Notes under the pieces: model-generated
What the model was told of the DNA's origin: nothing
Database searches by the model: none
Seen by the model: only the letters and a program-made list of their open reading frames with translations
In this document: positions 1-5,849 of the stretch, piece by piece
Layout: every line of letters begins with the position of its first letter
Numbering within the stretch: the first letter of the stretch is position 1
Translations under genes and position numbers: made by a program
NCBI GenBank assembly: GCA_027325115.1
Contig: DAHWFG010000281.1
Location: 1-5,849, forward strand
From: JAKBCQ01 sp021807585
Lineage (GTDB): Bacteria; Planctomycetota; Planctomycetia; Isosphaerales; Isosphaeraceae
Direction: 5' to 3'
Length of the DNA: 5,849 nucleotides

Positions 1-2845
1 TCGGCTCGAGGATACCGATCGCGACGGCAAATTCGACCGCCGCACAATCTTCGCCGATCGGATGATGTTCCCCGAGGGAACCCTCTGGTACGCGGGCTCG
101 CTTTATGTCTCCGCGCCCCCTTCGATCTGGAAATTGACCGACGCCGACGGCGATGGAATCGCCGAAAGCCGCGTCGAATGGTTCAAGGGAGGAACGCTCA
201 CGGGATGCGCCAACGACCTTCACGGACCTTATCTCGGACCCGACGGCTGGATCTATTGGTGCAAAGGAGCATTTGCAAAACAAACATATGATCGACCCGG
301 CAAATCTCCCTTCGTCACCCGCGCCGCGCATATCTTTCGCCGAAAACCCGAGGGGGGCGCGATCGAGGCGGTGATGACGGGGGGGATGGACAATCCCGTC
401 GACGTCGCGTTCACGCCCGGAGGCGAACGGATCTTCACGACGACGTTCCTCGTTCATCCCGGCGGCGGAAACCGCGACGGCCTGATTCACGCGATTTACG
501 GCGGGGTATATGGCAAAGATCATGATGTCATCACGGGTCATCGGCGCACCGGTCGCGATCTCATGCCCGTGCTCGCGCATCTCGGCCCCGCCGCTCCGTG
601 CGGTCTCACGCGAGTCGATTCCGATACGCTCGGCGCCGATTATCATGACGACCTCTTCGCGACCCTCTTCAACATGCGTAAGGTCGTCCGAGTCGAACTC
701 GAACCGAACGGATCAACGTTCAAATCGAACGTTCACGATTTTATCGTTTCACCCGATCTTGATTTTCATCCGACCGACGTTTTGGAAGATCCCTCGGGAG
801 GGTTGATCGTCGTCGATACGGGAGGCTGGTATAAGATCTGTTGTCCGACTTCTCAGCTCGTTAAGCCCGATATATTGGGAGGCGTTTATCGAGTGCGGCG
901 GGTCGAGGCGGCGCGGGTCGACGATCCTTTGGGGCTCAGGCTCGCGTGGGACAAGGCCGATGTTTCCGAGCTTGCCACGCGGCTCGAAGACGCTCGGATC
1001 GCGGTGCGAAAGCGCGCGATCGAAACGCTTGCATCGCGTGGATCGAAGGCGATCGGCGCGCTCGCCGAAGTCGTTCACAAGGGGAAATCTCCGCTCGCTC
1101 GGCGGAATGCGGTTTGGACGTTGTGTCGGATCGAAGGCGATCGAGCCGGGGCCGAGATCCGCGCCGCGGCCGACGACGCCGACGTTTCGGTGCGGCAGGC
1201 GGCGATCCACGCGATCGGCGTAAGACGCGATCGACAAGCCCTCCCCGTGCTTCTCGGATTCCTTCGTTCTCAATCGCCGCACAACCGTCGAGCCGCGGCC
1301 GAGGCGATCGGCCGAATCGAAGACGAATCCGCGGTCGAGCCTTTATTGAAAGCCGCGGAAGGTCCGAACGATCGTGTTTTAGAGCATTCCATTATTTATG
1401 CATTGATTGAAATCGGCGCTCGCGGAGCGACCTCGAAGGGGCTCGCGTCGGAAGCGCCGGGAAGGCGGAAAGCCGCGTTGATCGCGCTGGATCAGATCGA
1501 GCGGGGGGGATTGACCGCCGAACAAACGATCCCCGCGCTCGCGTCGAGCGACGTCTCGCTCCGCGACGCCGCGTGGTGGATCGCCGAGCGCCGACCCGAG
1601 TGGGGAGAAAAGCTCGGGGGATACTTTCGTGAACGCATAAATGCGATCGACACGCTCGATCAGTCGGATCGCGACGATCTGACGACGAAACTCGCGGCGT
1701 TCGCCTCTGCCGAAGCGATCCGAAGCGTGCTGACCGAATCGCTCGCCGCCGATCGATCGCGGGCGATCAAAATCTCGGCGCTCGAATCGATCGCTCGTTC
1801 GGCGGTCAAGCGGGCGCCCGCCGAATGGATCAACGCGCTCACAAAGCTGTTGGACGATCCGGATCGAGATATCATCGAGAAAGCGATCGACGCGATCCAG
1901 GCGATCGCGAAGCCCGACGATCGACGCGACGGCTTGATCGCGGCTCTCGTGAAAATCGCCTTGCGGAACGATCTCGCCGAGTCGCTTCGGATCAAATCGC
2001 TCGCGGCGATTCCGGGAGGGCTCGCGAACGTCCCCAAGCCGATCGAAACGCTGTTATTTTCACGCCTTGATCCCGAGACTCCGATGACCGATCGGCTCGC
2101 CGCGGCGGACATTCTTTCCAGGGCGGGTTTGAACCCCGATCAACTCGTCGCTCTCGCCGGCTTTCTCGCGTCGGCGGGTCCGATCGAACTTCCCAGGCTC
2201 ATGCCGGCGTTCGAGAGGGCGAACGATCCCAAAATCGGCGTGGCGATTGTTAATGCTTTGATGAAATCACACGTGAAATCGTCGCTTCGTTCCGAGACCC
2301 TCCGGCCGATCCTGGCGCGGTACGGCGGCGAGACCGAACGGCGAGCCGTCGAGCTTTACGCGGCGATCGATCAAGAGAACGCGTCGCGGGGCGCACGGCT
2401 CGAAAAGTTGCTGACCTCGATCAACGGCGGCGACGTTCGAGACGGCCAAAAGGTCTTCAACTCGAGCAAGGCGTCGTGCGTTTCGTGCCACGCGATCGGC
2501 TACGTGGGAGGAAAAACGGGCCCCGATCTCACGCGAATCGGCGGAATCCGCTCGGATCGCGATCTCCTGGAATCGATCGTTTATCCGAGTGCAAGTTTTG
2601 TACGCAGTTATGAACCGATTTTGATCGCAACAAAGTCCGGGAAGATCGTCGGCGGATTGATCACCCGCGATTCGGCGGATTCGATCGACGTCGCGACGGG
2701 ACCGAACAAGTTGGAAACGATTCCGCGCGGCGATATCGACGAGATCAAGCCCGGGACGGTCTCGGTGATGCCCGCGGGGCTTGACGAACAGTTGACCCCC
2801 CGCGAACTCGCCGATCTGATCGCGTTCCTCAAAGCGTGTAAGTGA
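1..2845 (+). CDS. PVC-type c-type cytochrome: beta-propeller dehydrogenase-like domain + HEAT repeats + CxxCH heme domain (5' partial)
   Basis: The reading frame is open from base 2, so the gene enters from the left; the Met at 62 is internal, because the 20 codons before it already read as family sequence (LEDTDRDGKFD). The visible part is 947 residues; judging by family members, a signal peptide and roughly 70-100 residues are missing. Numbering from Met62, residues up to about 290 form the TIGR02604-type propeller, with calcium-loop-like DxDxDG motifs (DTDRDG, DADGDG), LHGPYLGPDGWIYW, and a vicinal Cys pair in YKICCPTSQ (260-261). Residues about 300-780 are HEAT-like helical repeats, clearest at 300-460. 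The end is a TIGR02603-type mono-heme domain: CVSCH at 806-810 (bases 2477-2491) binds heme c, and Met903 in SVMPAGL is the probable distal ligand. The protein is likely periplasmic and passes electrons from an unknown, perhaps sugar-like, substrate. Family call is firm; substrate and activity are inferred. The lactonase gene follows 27 nt downstream. Confidence 0.93.
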   Translation, partial: RLEDTDRDGKFDRRTIFADRMMFPEGTLWYAGSLYVSAPPSIWKLTDADGDGIAESRVEWFKGGTLTGCANDLHGPYLGPDGWIYWCKGAFAKQTYDRPGKSPFVTRAAHIFRRKPEGGAIEAVMTGGMDNPVDVAFTPGGERIFTTTFLVHPGGGNRDGLIHAIYGGVYGKDHDVITGHRRTGRDLMPVLAHLGPAAPCGLTRVDSDTLGADYHDDLFATLFNMRKVVRVELEPNGSTFKSNVHDFIVSPDLDFHPTDVLEDPSGGLIVVDTGGWYKICCPTSQLVKPDILGGVYRVRRVEAARVDDPLGLRLAWDKADVSELATRLEDARIAVRKRAIETLASRGSKAIGALAEVVHKGKSPLARRNAVWTLCRIEGDRAGAEIRAAADDADVSVRQAAIHAIGVRRDRQALPVLLGFLRSQSPHNRRAAAEAIGRIEDESAVEPLLKAAEGPNDRVLEHSIIYALIEIGARGATSKGLASEAPGRRKAALIALDQIERGGLTAEQTIPALASSDVSLRDAAWWIAERRPEWGEKLGGYFRERINAIDTLDQSDRDDLTTKLAAFASAEAIRSVLTESLAADRSRAIKISALESIARSAVKRAPAEWINALTKLLDDPDRDIIEKAIDAIQAIAKPDDRRDGLIAALVKIALRNDLAESLRIKSLAAIPGGLANVPKPIETLLFSRLDPETPMTDRLAAADILSRAGLNPDQLVALAGFLASAGPIELPRLMPAFERANDPKIGVAIVNALMKSHVKSSLRSETLRPILARYGGETERRAVELYAAIDQENASRGARLEKLLTSINGGDVRDGQKVFNSSKASCVSCHAIGYVGGKTGPDLTRIGGIRSDRDLLESIVYPSASFVRSYEPILIATKSGKIVGGLITRDSADSIDVATGPNKLETIPRGDIDEIKPGTVSVMPAGLDEQLTPRELADLIAFLKACK

Positions 2846-2861
2846 CGTTTTTTTTCATGAT

Positions 2862-2866
2862 AAGGA
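2862..2866 (+). promoter_or_regulatory. Ribosome binding site of the lactonase gene
   Basis: AAGGA lies 6 nt before the ATG at 2873. It selects this start over the out-of-frame ATG at 2857, which has no such site and opens a different frame. The short 27-nt gap and this site favour translation from a message shared with the upstream cytochrome gene. Confidence 0.7.
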
Positions 2867-2872
2867 TCTATA

Positions 2873-4021
2873 ATGCTTGTTCACGCGACGTTTCTTTTGG
2901 CGTTGGCGTCGGTCGCATCGGGGGGCGTCGACGAAAAGACGCCCGACGCGTACCGAGTGTATGTGGGAACTTACACCAATTCGGGACGAAGCAAGGGGAT
3001 TTACCTGCTCGAGCTCGACGCCAAAACCGGCGAGTTGACCTCAAAAGGGCTCGTCGCCCGGTCGGCCGATCCGTCGTTTTTGGCGATCCATCCCTCGAAA
3101 CGCTATTTATACGCGGTGAACGAGCTGGCGCAATTCGAGGGGGCGCCCGGCGGCGCCGTCAGCGGGTTCGCGATCGATCAGACCACGGGCGCGCTCACGC
3201 CGATCAATCAAAAGCCGACCAAAGGCGCCGCTCCATGCCATCTCGTCGTCGATCGATCGGGTAAAAACGTGCTCGCCGCGAACTATTATGGAGGAAGCAT
3301 TACATGTTTACCGATTGACGATTCGGGAAAGCTCGGAGACGCTTCGGCGTTCATTCAACACCGAGGGACAAGCGTCGATCCCAAGCGACAGGAGGCGCCG
3401 CACGCGCATTCGATCAACGTCGACGCCGCGAACCGATTCGCGATCGTCGCCGACCTCGGCCTCGATAAAGTCTTTACCTATCGGTTCGATCCGATGACGG
3501 GTGCGCTCGCGAGCGGCGATCCTCGGTTCGTTTCGATCAAACCGGCTTCAGGGCCGCGGCATTTCGCCTTCCATCCCGACGGAAAACATGCTTATGTGAT
3601 CAACGAGATGGCTTCGACCGTAACGGCGTTTACGTACGACCCTACCAATGGATCTTTGAGTGAGATTCAGACGATCGCGACGATTCCCGCCGAATTCCAC
3701 GGCGACACGTCGACCGCCGACGTTCAGGTTCATCCCTCGGGCAAATTCCTTTACGGGTCGAATCGAGGTCATAATAGTATCGCGATGTTTCGAATCGACC
3801 CCGCGACGGGAAAGCTGACTTCGCTCGGCCAGGAGCCGACGAAGGGGAAAACGCCGAGGAATTTCGGAATCGATCCGTCGGGTCGATTCCTCCTCGCCGA
3901 GAATCAGGATTCGGACACGATCGTCGTCTTCAAGATCGATCAGAAGACGGGCAAGCTCGAAGCGACCGGGAATTGGGCTCAGGTTCCCATGCCCGTGTGC
4001 GTTAAGTTTTTGGCGAAATGA
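2873..4021 (+). CDS. Lactonase family protein (6-phosphogluconolactonase-type seven-bladed beta-propeller), probably exported
   Basis: This 382-residue protein matches the Pfam Lactonase (PF10282) family in length and motif order. Visible motifs are YVGTYTN near the start, FLAIHPSKRYLYAVNE, APHAHS (PHAH at 176-179), GPRHFAFHPDGK, FHGDTSTADVQVHPSGKFLY followed by SNRGHNSIAMF, and TPRNFGIDPSGRFLLAENQ. The repeated 'HPSGKFLYAVN' units mark successive propeller blades. Family members hydrolyse 6-phosphogluconolactone or related lactones and muconolactone-type rings. The first 18 residues (MLVHATFLLALASVASGG) resemble a signal peptide with a hydrophobic core and small residues before a possible cut, but lack a Lys/Arg n-region, so export is probable rather than certain. 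If exported, it is unlikely to be the cytoplasmic pentose-phosphate enzyme, so no pgl symbol is given. It sits directly downstream of a propeller/heme dehydrogenase-like gene and may open a lactone made by it (inference). An intrinsic terminator follows. Confidence 0.93.
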   Translation: MLVHATFLLALASVASGGVDEKTPDAYRVYVGTYTNSGRSKGIYLLELDAKTGELTSKGLVARSADPSFLAIHPSKRYLYAVNELAQFEGAPGGAVSGFAIDQTTGALTPINQKPTKGAAPCHLVVDRSGKNVLAANYYGGSITCLPIDDSGKLGDASAFIQHRGTSVDPKRQEAPHAHSINVDAANRFAIVADLGLDKVFTYRFDPMTGALASGDPRFVSIKPASGPRHFAFHPDGKHAYVINEMASTVTAFTYDPTNGSLSEIQTIATIPAEFHGDTSTADVQVHPSGKFLYGSNRGHNSIAMFRIDPATGKLTSLGQEPTKGKTPRNFGIDPSGRFLLAENQDSDTIVVFKIDQKTGKLEATGNWAQVPMPVCVKFLAK

Positions 4022-4053
4022 CGATTTACATGGAAAATGATGATCGACAAAGA

Positions 4054-4096
4054 CGCCGGCGCGATATATCGTTAAATCGTCGCGCCGGCGATTTTT
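4054..4096 (+). terminator. Intrinsic terminator between convergent genes
   Basis: CGCCGGCGCGA at 4054-4064 pairs perfectly with TCGCGCCGGCG at 4080-4090, giving an 11-bp GC-rich stem with a 15-nt loop, followed by ATTTTT at 4091-4096. It lies 32 nt after the lactonase stop and fits Rho-independent termination of the plus-strand unit. Read from the minus strand the hairpin is the same and lies 21 nt after the DUF1501 stop, but no long T run follows. It may therefore work in both directions, with weaker release on the minus strand. Confidence 0.85.
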
Positions 4097-4111
4097 AGAT
4101 CACTCGTAAAT

Positions 4112-5491
4112 TCACGCGATAATTTGTTGAATCGGTTCGCCGTGGGGGACGACCGCGAGCGGCCGATCGAGTTGATCCTTGAGCTCGAGATTCGCGGGGA
4201 TCCCCAGCCGGCCGTAAATCGTCGCGATGATCTCCGCGGGGACGACGGGATCCGACGAAGGATGCGCGCCGATCTTATCGCTTGAACCATGCACATAGCC
4301 TTCTTTGATACCCCCCCCCGCGAGGAACAGCCCGTAGCCGAAATTCCAGTGATCGCGCCCCGCCGCGGCGTTGATCTTCGGGCTCCGACCGAACTCCCCC
4401 ATCACGACAACAAGCGTTCGCTTCAGCATATCTCGAACAATAAGATCATCGAGCAGGCTCGAAAGCGCGGCGTCGAGCTGGGGAAGGAGGGTCGATTTGA
4501 GCGTGTTGAAGTTGTTTCCGTGCGTGTCCCAGGTGGCGTTGGCGTCGGGCGCCCACGAGATCGTGACGACACGCGTCCCGGCTTCGATCAATCGCCTGGC
4601 CAAGAGCACGCTTTGGCCGTAAATATTGCGGCCGTAGCGATCGCGAACGCGCGGGTCCTCGCGGTCGACGCGGAACGCCGCCTGAGTCGCCGGCGACGCG
4701 AGCAGCTCGAACGCTCGGGCTTGAAAGCGATCGAGATCACGCAGCCGACGATCGTCGGAGAGCCCCTCGGGATAACCCGCAAGCGCCTCTTTAAGCGACC
4801 TGCGCTTGACGAATCGATCGCGACCGACTCCCTCGGGTTGCGATAATTCGGGCATGCCGAAATCCGCGGCGTTGGGATCTTTAAGAACGAAGAGCGGATC
4901 GTACGATCGTCCCAACCAGCCGCCGAAAAAGCCCGGTTGCGGCGGACCTCCCGCGCCTTCGGCGGTGATATAAGGGAGCGACACATAAGGAACGATCGGC
5001 GTGACGGGTGGACGCCTGAGCCCGACGACCGAGCCGATCGCGGGATTGTCGGTCCCCTTCGCGCCGCCGCCGAACTCGCCCCGATCGTGCCCGGTGAGCC
5101 CGCAATACACCGCCGCGGCGTGCGAGTTGTTCACCGAATGATGCGCCGACCGAATCAACGTTCCCTTATGAATTAGCCGCGAAAGTCGGGGTAAATGCTC
5201 GCAAACCTGAACCCCGGGGAGCGTCGTCGCGATCGGTTTGAATTCGCCGCGGATTCCGTCGGGCGCGGTCGGCTTCATGTCCCACATATCCAGATGACTG
5301 GGACCGCCGTTCAAAAAGATAATGATACACGAATCGGCCGAGGGGACGATCCCGTTCCGGGTTCGCGATTCGGCGGCTTCGAGTACGCGCGCCGCGTCGA
5401 GTCCGAGGATCGCGCCGCCGCCGATTTGAATCATCCTCCGCCGCGAAATCGGCTTCGACCCGCGGCATGCGCTCGCTTCCCCGTTCGCCAT
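4112..5491 (-). CDS. DUF1501 domain-containing protein with Tat signal
   Basis: The protein has 459 residues from the ATG at 5491, a usual DUF1501 length. The frame stays open to an ATG at 5653, but the 5491 start is preferred: it places a twin-arginine signal (SRRRMIQIGGG, residues 16-26, then AILGL) at the N-terminus and has a G-rich ribosome site upstream. The mature part opens with IIIFLNGGPSHLDMWDMKP (about 56-74), followed by HSVNNSHAAAVYCGLTGH, WAPDANATWDTHGN, VVMGEFGRSPKIN, GRDHWNFGYG, LAGGGIKEGYVHG (GGG at 392-394) and a closing LDRPLAVVPHGEPIQQII. These are standard DUF1501 blocks; the fold is related to the sulfatase/alkaline phosphatase superfamily, and the conserved Asp, His and Glu residues could bind metal. 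The function is not established. Such genes often sit beside a PSD1/DUF1549-DUF1553 cytochrome gene in planctomycetes; no such gene lies within the window. It converges on the lactonase gene. Confidence 0.93.
   Translation of the reverse strand: MANGEASACRGSKPISRRRMIQIGGGAILGLDAARVLEAAESRTRNGIVPSADSCIIIFLNGGPSHLDMWDMKPTAPDGIRGEFKPIATTLPGVQVCEHLPRLSRLIHKGTLIRSAHHSVNNSHAAAVYCGLTGHDRGEFGGGAKGTDNPAIGSVVGLRRPPVTPIVPYVSLPYITAEGAGGPPQPGFFGGWLGRSYDPLFVLKDPNAADFGMPELSQPEGVGRDRFVKRRSLKEALAGYPEGLSDDRRLRDLDRFQARAFELLASPATQAAFRVDREDPRVRDRYGRNIYGQSVLLARRLIEAGTRVVTISWAPDANATWDTHGNNFNTLKSTLLPQLDAALSSLLDDLIVRDMLKRTLVVVMGEFGRSPKINAAAGRDHWNFGYGLFLAGGGIKEGYVHGSSDKIGAHPSSDPVVPAEIIATIYGRLGIPANLELKDQLDRPLAVVPHGEPIQQIIA
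4311..4319 (-). repeat. Homopolymeric 9-G run inside the DUF1501 gene
   Basis: Nine consecutive C on the plus strand are nine G on the coding strand. They cover the third base of codon Ala391, Gly392, Gly393 and two bases of Gly394 in the conserved LAGGGIK block. The protein sequence is conserved in the family, but the codon choice (GCG GGG GGG GGT) makes one uninterrupted run that is prone to slippage or to sequencing error. A one-base change would replace roughly the last 65 residues. Confidence 0.8.
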
Positions 5492-5714
5492 GCTCAATTC
5501 CCCCGCGTGCGGCGATTGTTTAACAAGTATCAAGCTTAACCGATCGCCGCGCCGTTCGCCAGAGGGAAAAATCGGCGCATTCGATGCATGTCGAATTCGT
5601 CCCGGGTCGTACCCCCTCGATCTCGACGACGCTCTCGAATACTCGGACGACATGAATAGATAATATATTTATGTGTTTACCTATAGAGTCGTCGCGTCGA
5701 TTCACCGGCGCGCT
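5492..5714 (-). promoter_or_regulatory. Intergenic region upstream of DUF1501, with AT-rich island (candidate promoter)
   Basis: This stretch holds no convincing gene. Its left 162 nt are an in-frame upward extension of the DUF1501 frame that reads as Arg/Ser-rich sequence without family similarity. A distinctly AT-rich island lies at 5651-5687 and on the minus strand contains TATATTAT, which could include a -10 element, but I see no matching -35 at the right distance. A small perfect palindrome, TTGTT-T-AACAA, lies at 5516-5526, 25 nt before the start codon. The promoter role is inferred only from position and composition. Confidence 0.3.
5500..5504 (-). promoter_or_regulatory. Probable ribosome binding site of the DUF1501 gene
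   Basis: On the minus strand the sequence before the ATG at 5491 reads GGGGGAATTGAGC. The G run ends 8 nt before the start codon. It is a modest purine-rich site rather than a full AGGAGG, but it sits at a proper distance, and it supports the 5491 start over the upstream ATG at 5653. Confidence 0.5.
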
Positions 5715-5849
5715 TCAGTAATCCTCAGCGGGCCGCGTCCGCGCGCTCACCGAGACGATCTGATCGAGCACTTCGATCACCTCGGGATCGATCAGCTCGC
5801 GATTAACGTAACGAGCAAGTTCATGATAAGCATTTTTCTGAAAAACTCC
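5715..5849 (-). CDS. C-terminal end of an unrecognised protein (5' partial)
   Basis: Read from the right edge on the minus strand, 44 codons stay open and end in TGA at 5717-5715. The peptide begins GVFQKNAYHELARYVN and ends SVSARTRPAEDY. It looks coding: third positions are mostly G or C, and the residue mix is that of a soluble, charged, helical protein end (for example LIDPEVIEVLDQIVS). I do not recognise the family, and the start is outside the window. The gene runs in the same direction as DUF1501 but is 223 nt upstream of its start, so co-transcription is possible but not indicated. No clear terminator follows its stop. Confidence 0.6.
   Translation of the reverse strand, partial: GVFQKNAYHELARYVNRELIDPEVIEVLDQIVSVSARTRPAEDY

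Noticed and set aside
62..64. ATG at 62 as the true start of the first gene
   Set aside because: The frame is open upstream to the window edge and those codons encode conserved family sequence with a DxDxDG motif, so the gene starts outside the window.
749..1282. 177-codon minus-strand open frame opposite the cytochrome gene
   Set aside because: The plus strand encodes clear propeller and HEAT sequence here; the antisense product is Arg-rich and shows no family features.
2846..2860. Run of eight T after the cytochrome stop as a terminator
   Set aside because: No GC-rich hairpin of useful length precedes it; the best pairing I find is about 3 bp. Read-through into the lactonase gene is more likely.
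2842..3264. 140-codon plus-strand frame overlapping the lactonase start
   Set aside because: It begins at a GTG inside the end of the cytochrome gene, gives Arg-rich sequence, and competes with the well supported lactonase frame and its ribosome site.
4289..4846. 185-codon plus-strand open frame opposite DUF1501
   Set aside because: It is antisense to conserved DUF1501 blocks, is Arg-rich without recognisable motifs, and is the kind of long shadow frame expected in GC-rich DNA.
5549..5578. GCGCCG/CGGCGC inverted repeat upstream of DUF1501 as a terminator or riboswitch
   Set aside because: Only 6 bp pair across an 18-nt loop, and on the minus strand the T run lies in the loop rather than after the stem.
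5492..5653. N-terminal extension of DUF1501 to the ATG at 5653
   Set aside because: It would bury the Tat signal 70 residues inside the protein, has no family similarity, and shows no ribosome site at 5653.
1..5849. CRISPR, tRNA, rRNA, insertion sequence or phage signals
   Set aside because: I found no spaced direct repeats, cloverleaf-like segments, transposase motifs or terminal inverted repeats on either strand.

Overview
The window looks like chromosomal DNA from a planctomycete, probably a GC-rich Isosphaeraceae- or Pirellulales-type member of the PVC group. The evidence is the protein families. There is a TIGR02604/TIGR02603-type protein that joins a beta-propeller 'membrane-bound dehydrogenase' domain, HEAT repeats and a single CxxCH heme domain. 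There is also a Tat-exported DUF1501 protein and a secreted-type beta-propeller lactonase. The first two families are hallmarks of Planctomycetes and Verrucomicrobia and are found there in many paralogous copies. The taxonomic call is an inference from families, not from a marker gene.

Layout. Positions 1-2845 (+) hold most of the cytochrome/HEAT/propeller gene; its start lies left of the window. After a 27-nt gap with a good ribosome binding site, a lactonase-family gene runs from 2873 to 4021 (+); the two are probably one operon. A near-ideal intrinsic terminator (11-bp perfect stem plus T run, 4054-4096) closes this unit. A DUF1501 gene converges on it from the opposite strand (5491 down to 4112). 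Upstream of it is a 223-nt non-coding stretch (5492-5714) with an AT-rich island. The right edge holds the last 44 codons of an unrecognised gene, also on the minus strand (5849 to 5715).

How the genes may work together. The plus-strand pair suggests extracytoplasmic carbohydrate oxidation: a heme-bearing, dehydrogenase-like propeller protein next to a lactonase that could open a sugar lactone. This is inference from domain content; no substrate can be read from the sequence. The DUF1501 protein is of unknown function, is probably exported folded through Tat, and is separated transcriptionally from the other two.

I see no mobile element, CRISPR array, RNA gene or clear sign of horizontal transfer. 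The strongest structure not explained by the genes is a large excess of the palindrome CGATCG (about 41 copies by hand count). It occurs in all three reading frames and on both coding strands, and resembles the HIP1 type of genome-wide iterated palindrome. A 9-G run inside the DUF1501 gene is a second feature to check.
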